Part shown: positions 47,811 through 58,769 of the stretch, one piece after another
Layout of the letters: the number at the start of each line of letters is the position of its first letter
How positions within the stretch are numbered: the first letter of the stretch is position 1
NCBI GenBank assembly: GCA_947623455.1
Contig: OX392534.1
Location: 10,364,001-10,428,000 of the forward strand
Source of the DNA: Mimachlamys varia
Lineage: Eukaryota; Mollusca; Bivalvia; Pectinida; Pectinidae
DNA length: 64,000 nucleotides
Direction: 5' to 3'
The notes under the pieces: generated by a model
What the model was told of the DNA's origin: nothing
Database searches by the model: none
Seen by the model: only the letters and a program-made list of their open reading frames with translations
Made by a program: the position numbers and the translations under genes

Positions 47811-48364
47811 GATATGTAGAGTCGGGGTTGAGAAACCTGAAACACATATTATTTTGGCTAGACTATATTAACTAGAAAGGGCGGTGCAGTGTACATACCG
47901 ACATTGTGCAATTATTAATTTAACAGCGTCACGATTGCAACTGAGATAACTATTTTAAAACTAAGAATATCTTTTTAGTTGTAAACAACAGTACCTTTTA
48001 ATGTTCAACATTATTCAAGCAAGCAGAAATAGCAATATTATCAGAAGTGTTGTCTTTAGCAATACATTCATTTTGATTAAATCATGGCGCAAACAATCAT
48101 GTTGTTGGTTGCCATGTTTAAAATAAGGCATTTTTAAAAACAAAACACTAAAACAGCTCAGAAATCAGAAAGGTGTTTCAATGCCAACGCTCTATACACA
48201 CTACAGTATCTATGATATAATCTGTCCTAATTTTGTTCTCTTGCGTTTCAATATGTTTGACGATACATAAGTATTCCTATACTCCTTTTCGATGTTGTAC
48301 AAAACTGGTTTAAAAAAGAAGGAATGACTCATAACATTTGAACAGTCTGAAACTACAGAGGTAT

Positions 48365-48530
48365 CACACGTGTTTAGAGTAGTTTTAAAATGAAGTGGGG
48401 GAAGGATAGATTTATTTTCGATAGTACATTTTTATCGAACCCCCCCCCCCCTTTTAAATAATGCGATTACAAAACCTTGGTGTTTGTCCAAAACTCGCTG
48501 TACCAATTCTCCGGCCCCTGTACATGTGTT
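48365..48530. mobile_element. Diverged relative of the hAT-like hairpin at 18956
   Basis: gtttagagtagttttaaaat on the left and gtccaaaactcgctgtacca then attctccggcccctgta on the right match the arms of the element at 18956-19207 with many changes; atttttatcgaa followed by a C-run replaces the centre. Arms no longer pair well, so this is an older copy. Confidence 0.6.
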
Positions 48531-51500
48531 ATCTCCTAGTTCAGAAAAGGACGTGTACATTGATCAGCTTAAAGCTCGGGCACGTATCCCAGTAATACAT
48601 CTATGACAAAATGTTTTATATACATGGAACTTGTTTTATCTCTTAAAAAAACAATGACAAAAATCAGCTATGAAACCGTTGTTAAATACGATATCAAAAT
48701 AGCTGTTGTTGGCGATCATTTTAGCGCGCTGCAAGTCATTTGCTGTATTGCTAATTCCTCAATATGTCGGTGTGATTATGAAGATATACATGTGATAAGG
48801 TGCTTCTGTATATAAATACTGTATCAGTCACAAGTGCTTACATTCTAAAATTTAATTTATTTTGAAAAAAATACATGTAGTAATAACATTAATCAATGGG
48901 GGTAACTTATAAATCAACTCTGCAATTTTATCAAAGGTTGTCCGTATACGTAGACAGTAATAGAATAAAGTATATTTGGCAGTAAGATATGACCTTTGTC
49001 ATAAATGTCATAATTTCTACCATTTTTTATTGTTTGTACGGGATATTGCTATTTGTTGTGAACAAAAAGTCAAAATTTTTAATAAAAACAAAGAATACTA
49101 TCATGCAATTTTTGTTATGTCTGAAACACTTTACGAGTTTTGTACCTTGTGTTTTTGAAGCTACGTATATACATGCTTTTGTTAAAGGGGCGGAATTCGC
49201 TCTGTAACAGTGATGTAGTTAATGATAAAAGTAACTACTATTTGTTTGGTAAGAACTGAATTTACTTGAAATCTTGGATAATGTGTAGCAATCAGATCAT
49301 AGTGTCACAACGACCGTCCAAAGTTACAGTGGCTTTTGATTCTTTATCAACCAAAAGTGAATTAAGACGAAATCCGTCCTCCATTTAGCTAAAACAAAGC
49401 GAAAGGGGAAGAGAGAAATATCACACAGTGGATCTACGACAGAAATGCTACACTGATATGGTCAAGAAGTGTAAACAGAAAACTTTATCACAAAACATAC
49501 CAGCCAGACAGCGAATAGCCAGGACAACGCAAAGAAAGGCAGCGCGGGACAAACCTGGAGAGAGATCAAAGCGCATTATTCATTTTTTTAGGTGTAGGCC
49601 AACCCGATCCCCCGGAACGGAATCCATGATACTTGCTGAAAAGGGTGCAATAAACAGCTTGAAAAGTGATAAATAATTATTACATAGGCGGTCTATAGTT
49701 ACACGTACTAAAGACACTGCGTACTACTACAACGAAACACGCCTTTTGGATGCTTAGATAAAAGTTAATTCCTAAATTGAAACGAAGGAATTGCAATGTT
49801 TTTAGAAAAAGAGTTTTTTTCTGCAATGGTTTTTTTAAGAATATTTTATTGCCATTAAAAGTAGCAATGGGATTGGGTACAAATTAGACAACATAGAAAA
49901 AGTCCTTACCATGTAAAACAAAGCTGTTTTCAACTATAATCGAAGACGGCAAAACTACTTATTGTATCCACTCACGGACACCAACTCATGACACGCGCAT
50001 TCAGCTCACTCATACTATCGCACACATTTTTTCAGACCTAGTAGAGAGTATGGTTTATATCGCTGATCACTTTGTCAAACTAATGTCTTTCCGACATATA
50101 TAACGTCTCCTGTTTAAACAAATTTTGCTTAAAGTAATTAACGATTTTTGAAATCGTTTCAATTGCTTTGATTAAATAAGAGAAGCCAATATTGAAATAG
50201 GTGTCGTTAATTGATCAAACCAATTCAAAAGTGACACGAAAACAAACTACCCATGAAAGACAACACACTCCTTACACGAAGGGAAATAACTCTTAGAAGA
50301 CCAATTTACATCATGTACATAACTCTTCTTCATATATTTTATACTCATGTTTGGAGCAAATAGCTACGGCTCAGCCGTCTATGACGTACGTTTATGTTAA
50401 TACCATATAACACGCTCTATAAAACCTGTATCCTACACACATTTAATATATTTACATTTACTCTGCATCCTTCCATTTTAATGCCCCGTTAAAATATTTC
50501 CTATTGCGATGTCCTAAACGTCTATTGTGACGTCACCAGTTTCATTGCTGTCTACACTTAATTTACTGCATAAATTTAAGCAATGAATGTTTTAACAAAT
50601 GTTATTACAGTGCTTTAACACACATTGCTTACCAGGCTTTATGTAAGTTTGTCAGCAATAGCAATGTGTGTTCTAAGATTGTAACAATATTTGCTAAAAT
50701 GCTCATTAATTATATTTACATTTTGATAGAATTGTTGTGCTTTATTTTATTTTCGTTCCGATTTTGGGCAGCAAAACCAAGTGAAGACAACAAGGAAATT
50801 GATGATGACGTCATAATAACAACTGCTGTTATAGTCGGAGGCTGCTGGGTGTTATAGGCGTATAACAGCAACTGCCTCTTAGCATTGTGTCAATGGAAAA
50901 TTACAGAGCAAATGTAAATATAACTAAATTGTCCGCAATAATTCTATATATAAGAAATGAACATTTAAGCATTTCTTGTTATAGTTCTAACACAAAGTCT
51001 TACAAAAGACGTTCTGATCAATGATTTTAGAAAAAGGTAAAGTCACTTGCAACATAGGTTTGTTACTTGCTTTTCTGGGTGTATATACATAACTCAAGTC
51101 TTATTCACATTCAGATGTTATACAAAAGGAACTATGAAATCTATCCTTCAATGTAAATTGTTTAATTATGTCCTGAATGGGGTTACAGCTAAATACATCA
51201 GCCAATTTCAATGTTTATTTTACACGTTAAAGATAGAAAAGCTAACTGTGAGATATAACAAATCGTCTAAGTGATCCTTACGGATAGTCTGCATAGACTT
51301 ATAATTATACTTATAAGAATATATAAACAAGCATCGTCTGTTTATATTCTTATGTCAACATACACACCCTTGACAATGAACTCTATCCAAAACAACCGGA
51401 CTCAGAGGGGACTGATAAGGGATAACCATTAGTATCATGTGTGTATTTCCGATCAGCAGTTCAGACATTTCCCCTTATGGGGCCCCAGCTGACGCAGCCT

Positions 51501-52100
51501 CCCGCCAGAGATACACGAGCAGCCGTCTAGATGTTCGGACACGACCCGACATTGTTATCATTGCGGCAATTCCTGGGCTTAGTTATATACAGTGGCGTGG
51601 TCAGGGTAAAGGGCACGGTAAGGTTATTTCTACAATCCAGCTTTATTTTAAAAAATAAAAACATCGACAAAAGTTGGGCAACCTCTGTTCCCACAGAAGT
51701 ACGTACGATCAAGTAAAATCTCCCGCCACTGAAGTTAAAGATGACATCATCAACCACAAACTCAATAATTGTTTCATCGTGGTCCCTGACTTGTTTTTAC
51801 AAAATATTCTATAAATTGTTAACTACCAAATCTCCATCCATCCTTCTGTATCAGAATAAGTTTGAAAAAGATTGTGTATCCCTGAGTTTGGTGTGAGACC
51901 TGGTATATGGTAATAGTTAACACTTGAAAAGTTAATCATTCTGATAGGCAATGTACATGTATTTTCAGTAATGGGAGGGTGCGCAAGAACCAATTTGGTC
52001 AAATTCCGCTCATCAACGATGCATTCCAATACATCTCTACGAAACGCTCCAATACTGGTTTTGAAGCACTTGCAAGTCCACACCATCGTATAAATCCATG
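48531..52100. other. Intergenic, with two weak exon-like stretches
   Basis: Mostly AT-rich. At 50772-50857 an acceptor-like ttttgggcag precedes an open stretch KPSEDNKEIDDDVIITT followed by a short hydrophobic run and a stop. At 51456-51590 an open stretch SSDISPYGAPADAASRQRY has coding-like composition. Neither has convincing splice sites on both sides; they may be relics of a receptor-like gene. A short open frame at 49428-49676 is Lys/Arg-rich but unsupported. Confidence 0.3.
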
Positions 52101-52498
52101 GTACACTTCTCTATCGTTTGTGTACCGTGGGCTAGAATAAACGAAGACTCTCATTTTCCCGAATAGAAGTCTTTTCGGAGATGTTGACCAATCAGAATGA
52201 TCGTTTATCGTGGCACTTGGTTAGATCATTTTACCTTGGTCTATTTCTGTAGGCATGACGCCGAGGTCAATGTCCGGTAGGACTTATAGTCCCCTATGTT
52301 GTTCAAACACAACCCACAGGTTTTCTTGAAAGGCGCTGGCGCCGCCATATTGGTTTCTATCGTAGAGTTACACACAGGATATCCCGACTTGATTTAGTCA
52401 CGGAGGAAAGAATCAATATGATTGGCTACTATTTTAGTACGTAAACGAGACTTTCCGTCTGTTCTAGCCCACGGTACACAAACGATTAAGAAGTGTAC
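52101..52498. mobile_element. 398 bp element with about 40 bp terminal inverted repeats
   Basis: gtacacttctctatcgtttg then tgtaccgtgggctagaataa at the left end is matched, in inverted form and with few differences, by gttctagcccacggtacaca then aacgattaagaagtgtac at the right end. Interior has no long open frame. No clear target duplication. Confidence 0.75.
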
Positions 52499-54330
52499 AG
52501 TGGATTTCCGACGATGAGTCCATATTTACGGACTAAAAGCTTGAAAAGTATACGTTAGCAAAAACTGTATGAAATGTTCGGAACACTTGTTTTTGCATCG
52601 GAGCTCGTAGTTACACTGGTTTCTAAAGTCTTTGGTATAGGACTGTTATTGTTATTGTTATTGTTATTGACATCTATCAAGATGCAAAGTAAGCTCTTTT
52701 CATTGTTTTATCAATTGTTTTGCGATTTTCGAATAAAAAGCCTGCTTTTACACCAAAGACATTTTGAAATTAACATGAAACTTAGCATAGATACTGTAAA
52801 AGTGGATATTTTCGCGGTGTGGACATTTTCGCTTATTTCGCTAGCATTAAATCTCCGCGAATATATCCACACGCAAACATATTTAGCACCATTCAATTTC
52901 TAGAGTATAGAATATAATTATAGGTACAAAATGCAAAACAGCATGACTGCAGCGCGATGATTTCCACATCGCGAACAGTTTGGAGGCTGACAAAGCGAAA
53001 CATTCCACACATGAAAATATTGGCTTTTACAGTACACGTGTTAGTTATCACATTACATTTAATATCTGAAAGTTTAAAGGGGCATCCCGGGGAAGTCTAC
53101 AATGAAGTTCTTGAATGTACATGCTGTCTGCACTACCAGATACATTTTCCTGTTATTTCAATATTCAAAGTCCACTCAAAATGTGTTTATTAGCCACTTG
53201 CAAAATTGTATTCCTCGGGAAAGCCCGATAAAAATAGCACTGATCACGCGACAAGTGATAGCGTTCTCGGTCAATTTGACGAAGGGGCCCAAGAGGGGAC
53301 GCGTAATGTATATACATGTACGTCCGATGATGAACCAGACACAAAGTCCGTGTATAAATTTATTGAATCACATTCACATTAATAATCAGACGTTAATTAC
53401 ACACGATATTCATATGAAGAAATCTATGTCGACATCTCTGCATCATTTACCGACATCAGTACCTGACTGAAGCCGTTGAATCGCCAGAAACCCACACGAC
53501 ACTGCACTCTTACATTGTACGTTTAACAGTGTCATGTGGGTTCCGACGATGACAACCATAGGGAAAACCTTAATTTCTGTAAAAAGTTATTTTCACGAAT
53601 CCTCATTTAGAACCATTTCACTAAAGGTGTGCATGCATTGAAAAGTACAAAAATAAAATGAAATGATTCCGATTTTTTTTTATACAACTCGATGTCTTGA
53701 AGATTTTTTTTCAGACTATCTATATATTCATCTAAAACCTATCCAACTTTCAGCGTCAACATACTTTAACACTTACAACTATATATGTATCACGGAAGTC
53801 CGTGCACTCATATGACGCACCGCGTACTAAACATGTAGAATACATGTATAATATATATATCAAATTTGGAACTTGTCGAGAAGATAATTGTCCAATACTT
53901 AATCCATTTATATATGTTATGATTCATTTTACTTTTTTATGTAAATCTAAAGGTTCGTTAAAATTTTCAACACAACTGCAGACATGGGACATACATGTAT
54001 ATGATTTTTTTTTTTTTTTTATAAATTAATGACTTCACTTATAAAATGCATATATTTTGATTCATTTCAAATTTATTACCGGGGTCCGAACCCGATCATA
54101 TTTGTAAGATTTTTTCATCCGCACATGATGACATAAATTTATTCATTTTGTCCAAATTGAATTTTTTTTTGTTTAAACATATTTTATTGCAAACATTAAA
54201 CAAAAGGATTGGGCACAAGTTATCACAACTTAATACTCGCCCTTTCCGCAATATTGTACAAAATATACAAGAATGCAATTTTCATTTTTTTAATATATTG
54301 ACATGCATAATTTCAATTCATGAGAGAAAA
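52499..54330. other. Intergenic, nothing recognised
   Basis: AT-rich; a short TTATTG repeat at 52643-52668 and T-runs near 54007. No exon or RNA gene seen. Confidence 0.5.
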
Positions 54331-54450
54331 TGTGGGGGGAGGGGGGAGAGAAGAAGAAAACGAGAAAAGGGATGGAAGGAGAGGGAGAGAGAGAGGAAGA
54401 GAGAAGTGGGAGAGAGAGAGGAAGAGAGAAGTGGGAGAGAGAGAGGGGGG
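54331..54450. repeat. Purine-rich (GAGA) tract at the 3' end of the LINE
   Basis: Plus-strand sequence is almost only G and A (ggggggagagaagaagaaaa, gagagagaggaagagagaag twice). It starts about 40 bp beyond the stop codon of the minus-strand LINE, so it may be the element's simple-sequence 3' tail or an adjoining microsatellite. Confidence 0.75.
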
Positions 54451-54490
54451 GACACTAGTAGAAATACAAAGTATTATATCCTATGATGAC

Positions 54491-57400
54491 TTAAAATCGG
54501 TTACTGGATTTAATGAAATTTTGAACACATTTAAAAATGTAGTCATTTTGTTCCTCGGATAACTGGGGAGAACCACAGAGAATAACACTGAGAGTTACAT
54601 TACAATAACAGGAAACAATATCAAATAAAATTTCACGCTCTCTTCTATACAATATACAATCAAAAAAGTAATGATATACGTTTTCGCAATCATTACCACA
54701 TGCACAGGTTGGATCATTTACTATATTTACTCTAAACAAATCATATTTTAAGCTACTACAAGTATGTCGTAACCTTGTGTGTAACACATTTAATCTTCTA
54801 TTTCCGGAAAGGTAATAATTAGGTAATAAATCACGATTGTTTTGTATTTTGGATTTAAAACTTTTAATGGATGGCTGCTCTCTGACATCAATAGGTAAAT
54901 TATTCCACAATCTAACAGAAGACGGGATAAAGGATTCATAAGAAGAAGACAATCGAACATTTGGAACGGTATAATTTTCATTATTTCTAACATTATACAT
55001 GTTACGCTCTCCTACTCTTAGAGGAAGAAGGTTATTGAAATAAGAAGGAGTTAAATTATTATGGAGTTTAAACATCATTGAAAGTTTTCGAAGCTTTCTT
55101 CTTTCAGATAATGGTTGGAGCTGGGATTCTTTATACAGAGAATGTTTACTTGAGAAAGATGGCATGCCGGTAATAATTCGTGCTGCCTCAAGTTGAACTT
55201 GTTCTAGTTTATTAACATCTGCCAGAGAACAACCATCCCATACTTCACAAGCATATTCCAATACAGGCAACACAAATACTCTATAAATTCGTAATAATGT
55301 TTTCCTACTTAACAAAAATTTGAATTTCCTTAATACCGACACCTTTTTCATACAAGTTTTTATAATTTCTGCTATATGAAGAGACCACTTTGCATCTGAA
55401 CTGAACGTCACGCCTAAATGTCTATGGTGGTCAACTAAATTCAAAGTTTTGTCTCCAAAAGTAAGATGCAAGGGTAATACATTTTTCGAATTTGTTATTA
55501 GCAATACGTCAGTTTTTTGTGGGTTAAAATTAGTTAGCCAGTCTTGGGACCATTTATTAAGCTTTTGCAAATCATAATTAAGAGATCTTTGAATGTCTAA
55601 AACAGATGATGAAGTATACATTAATGAAGTATCATCAGCAAATAAACGAGATATACTATTCAAATTATCAACAATATCATTTATATATATTAAAAACAAA
55701 AGGGGCCCCAAAACGCTTCCCTGTGGTACACCAGCATTAGTGTAACCTGTATTGGAATACACATTCTTAACTAAAACTTGTTGCTGACGATCAGAAATAT
55801 AATTTTTCAACCATTTCAAAAGACCACCTCTAATACCATAAGCTTCTAATTTAATTAACAAACCTTTGTGCCATACACGGTCAAAAGCTTTAGAAATGTC
55901 GCAGAAAATAAGACAAGTGTGTTTTTTTTTCTCCAATGAATAACAAATATTGTGGTATATTTCTATAAGTTGGTGTACTGTTGAGTGACATGACATGAAA
56001 CCAGACTGTTTTTCATAGAAAAGAGAATTATCTTGAAAATAATTGTAAATATGTTTAAAAACAACTCTTTCAAAAACTTTGCCGATACAAGACAATAGCG
56101 TAATTGGTCTATAATTGGATACTAGATGTTTATCACCCTTTTTGAAAAGGGGAAGTACAATGCCTTTCTTCCAGATTTCAGGAAAACAATTTTGACTAAA
56201 AGACATATTAAACAAAATAGACAATGGCTTGCATATGGTATTTGCAGTAAATTTTAACATATGGTGACTTATGGTATCATGGCCAGATGCTTTCCCTAGT
56301 TTTAGAATTTTTAGAATATCACAAACTTCGTCGGATCTGACTATAATAGAATCAAGGAAAGAATTAGTTCTACTATTGAAATTGGGTAAAGGAATCTCCC
56401 TATCATCTATAGTTGAAATAGAACAAAAATAATCATTCAGAATATTGGCTTTTCCGACATCACCAAGTTCAATATTTCCATTATGTGGGTTAGTAAGTGG
56501 TGGAATAACTTCCTGCGACTCAGATTGTTTATATAATTTACGTACAAGTCTCCAATAAGTTTTAGGGTTACTAGTGTCAAGTTTATCAATTATGTCCCCA
56601 ACTTTATCGTAAAATAATTCCTTGGCATGCTTTTTCATATTATTGACTTTATTTCTTTGTTGTTTATATTTTGTTCGATTGGAAACGGACTTAACACGTT
56701 TGCATACTTTATGTAATCTATCTCGTAGCCGCATAGCTTTCCTTAGTTCTGAGTCCATCCAAAGTTTATCTTTTGGTCTAATAATAACTGATTTTTTTTG
56801 TATACATTCATTAGCAAAGACTAAAAACTGCTCGCTGAAATTGACACCAGCTATATCAACGGAATCAAAATTTCGAAAAAATGTATTCCAATCAAAAGCA
56901 TCAATCAAATAATTTAACTTATTAAAATCTGCATGTTTATATGACCAAACTTGGCGGGTATAGTTACGAGAAAGATTTAAGGGTGTAGAGAGAAATACTA
57001 CACATGCGTCATGATCACTTATATTGCGGTCTATCTTAATTACGTGAGAATCGGTATATTTTGAACAATCACTCAACAAAATTGGATCTAATAAACTTTG
57101 TCTTGTTAATCCGTATCTGGTAGGTTCGTTAATAACATTTGTTAAGTCCATTTCCAACATAATTTGATTTAAAATATGGTTATGCGATATAGTTAAAAAA
57201 TCAACATTTATATCTCCAACAATTACCACATTGGTTGTAATTTCTAAAGCCTTCTCAATAGAATATTTAAAATTTTCCCAAAATGGATGACATGAACCTT
57301 CCGGACGATATACAGTACACAGTAATGAAATGTCCCTACCCACTTCAATTTGTATCCAAATAATTTCTCCGTCTGCAAATTCCAGATCATATCTTCGAGT

Positions 57401-58072
57401 ACATTTTAAAGAGTCAGAATAGTATACTAATAAACCTCCACCTGAGAAATTTCTATCTTTTCGAAACGGTTCCATATAACCCGGTATAGCTAAATCAGAA
57501 AATGGTACATGGCGATCTAAATGTGTCTCGGTAAAGCACAAGATATCATATTCGTCTGTGATAGTTTCAATGTATTCAAATTTGTTTCTGATACTCCTGG
57601 TATTTAAATGAAATATCGTCAATTCATTTTCTGCGGGTCCTGGATTTGATTCAACGTCCATATATGTTAATATAAGCAATAACAGAATATAAGAAAATTG
57701 AGAATTACGGAAGATAGACAATATAAAGTCGCTAAGTAAGCCTATGATTTTTTTCATACAACCATAATATGGCATTATACGTGTACTACGACCTCCGTAT
57801 GTGGGTGGACACAAAGTCGGACCGGATGTTTCAGGACTCTCGCATAACAGTAAACATTTCAGCACTAAAATAATAGCAATGTTATATTTATGAGATAAAA
57901 CTTGCATTAAACTTAAATAGGCGAATAGTACACTCGAGTACACAGCTGTTTTGAACAGCATAGCGAAAGATTCTTTATTGTAAATGAAATGTATTTTTTT
58001 GCTTACAGAATGTGTTTTGGAATAAAAACCACCAATGGCACACCTCCATGTATCAATACAACATCCAATCAT
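54491..58072 (-). CDS. LINE retrotransposon polyprotein: 2A-like motif, AP endonuclease, reverse transcriptase
   Basis: One uninterrupted frame of 1193 residues. Residues 1-138 have two hydrophobic stretches and end in the 2A-like motif DVESNPGP (139-146), known to make ribosomes skip a peptide bond. An AP-type endonuclease follows at about 150-360 with HLNTRS, TETHL, YRPEG, GDIN and SDHD, all expected catalytic positions present. The reverse transcriptase at about 630-900 has NYRPITLL, DISKAFDRVWH, GVPQGSVLGPLLF and the active-site FADD (811-814). The C-terminus has a Cys/His cluster (CACG...C...HYFFDC, 1123-1139). No RNase H. The layout is that of the CR1/jockey group of non-LTR elements. 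With no stop or frameshift, this copy looks young and possibly active. No separate ORF1 is seen; the N-terminal piece may replace it or the 5' end may be truncated. Confidence 0.93.
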   Translation of the reverse strand: MIGCCIDTWRCAIGGFYSKTHSVSKKIHFIYNKESFAMLFKTAVYSSVLFAYLSLMQVLSHKYNIAIILVLKCLLLCESPETSGPTLCPPTYGGRSTRIMPYYGCMKKIIGLLSDFILSIFRNSQFSYILLLLILTYMDVESNPGPAENELTIFHLNTRSIRNKFEYIETITDEYDILCFTETHLDRHVPFSDLAIPGYMEPFRKDRNFSGGGLLVYYSDSLKCTRRYDLEFADGEIIWIQIEVGRDISLLCTVYRPEGSCHPFWENFKYSIEKALEITTNVVIVGDINVDFLTISHNHILNQIMLEMDLTNVINEPTRYGLTRQSLLDPILLSDCSKYTDSHVIKIDRNISDHDACVVFLSTPLNLSRNYTRQVWSYKHADFNKLNYLIDAFDWNTFFRNFDSVDIAGVNFSEQFLVFANECIQKKSVIIRPKDKLWMDSELRKAMRLRDRLHKVCKRVKSVSNRTKYKQQRNKVNNMKKHAKELFYDKVGDIIDKLDTSNPKTYWRLVRKLYKQSESQEVIPPLTNPHNGNIELGDVGKANILNDYFCSISTIDDREIPLPNFNSRTNSFLDSIIVRSDEVCDILKILKLGKASGHDTISHHMLKFTANTICKPLSILFNMSFSQNCFPEIWKKGIVLPLFKKGDKHLVSNYRPITLLSCIGKVFERVVFKHIYNYFQDNSLFYEKQSGFMSCHSTVHQLIEIYHNICYSLEKKKHTCLIFCDISKAFDRVWHKGLLIKLEAYGIRGGLLKWLKNYISDRQQQVLVKNVYSNTGYTNAGVPQGSVLGPLLFLIYINDIVDNLNSISRLFADDTSLMYTSSSVLDIQRSLNYDLQKLNKWSQDWLTNFNPQKTDVLLITNSKNVLPLHLTFGDKTLNLVDHHRHLGVTFSSDAKWSLHIAEIIKTCMKKVSVLRKFKFLLSRKTLLRIYRVFVLPVLEYACEVWDGCSLADVNKLEQVQLEAARIITGMPSFSSKHSLYKESQLQPLSERRKLRKLSMMFKLHNNLTPSYFNNLLPLRVGERNMYNVRNNENYTVPNVRLSSSYESFIPSSVRLWNNLPIDVREQPSIKSFKSKIQNNRDLLPNYYLSGNRRLNVLHTRLRHTCSSLKYDLFRVNIVNDPTCACGNDCENVYHYFFDCILYRREREILFDIVSCYCNVTLSVILCGSPQLSEEQNDYIFKCVQNFIKSSNRF
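57635..57658 (-). other. 2A-like ribosome-skipping motif DVESNPGP
   Basis: Codons on the minus strand read D-V-E-S-N-P-G-P, an exact match to the known consensus D(V/I)ExNPGP. It is preceded by a leucine-rich stretch, as in functional 2A peptides. Skipping is expected between the last Gly and Pro, separating a 145-residue hydrophobic leader from the endonuclease/RT protein. Similar motifs have been reported in non-LTR elements of sea urchins, molluscs and trypanosomes. Confidence 0.85.
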
Positions 58073-58740
58073 GGAGGATAAAAATGGTAACTTGTAGTAT
58101 AGGTATTTAGGTGGTCAGAGGTGGTTCCATGAACATGTGAGGACATCCTAATGACGAAATAAGATAAGGGAGAGTAAGACTGACAGGAAGAAGAAAACGA
58201 TAGAAAAAGTGAAGAGGAAAGAAAAAGAGGGAAATAGGAAAAGATAAAGGAAAAAAGAAATTGGGATTCAAATGAGGAGGGAAGAGAATGCATGACTTAC
58301 AGAATTGTCGAGTCGAAAGGGGCCGGGGCGATAACTTAAGATAATGTGTATGTACAATTAATGTAAAGCTATACGGACACATAATAAATTGAAGATAGCT
58401 GAGTCTTACAACATGCACTCTACGAACAATTATTAAGATACAGTTAAAATTGATAGAGGGATGCTCAATTGTATCATGGATAACAGATAATATACTAATA
58501 TACAAATGTACACGTAAATATTTGACAACTACGCACACACATATGCACCACATACATATTGATTCACACATATACGTACGAATGCGCGCATGCTCCATTT
58601 CGCTAATACAAGGATATGCAAATGGAAATAGAAAGTTGGAGACATTTTATTTATTTTTTTTTGTTATATTGTAAGAATAAAATAAAAATATATGAAAGCG
58701 CCTTCTTTCAAGTTTTTTATAGACTGATGAATGAAATCAG
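58073..58740. other. LINE 5' flank, purine-rich then AT-rich
   Basis: 58140-58270 is GA-rich on the plus strand (CT-rich in the LINE's direction) and could be part of the LINE 5' UTR. The rest shows no gene. The 5' boundary of the LINE cannot be fixed. Confidence 0.4.
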
Positions 58741-58769
58741 ATGGTGATATTGTTAATTAGGGACATTCG

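Noticed and set aside
49428..49676. Lys/Arg-rich 82-codon frame
   Set aside because: No splice sites, homology or repeated structure; length is within chance expectation.
54148..54562. Arg/Glu-rich frames on the plus strand
   Set aside because: Translation of the GAGA tract at the LINE's 3' end.
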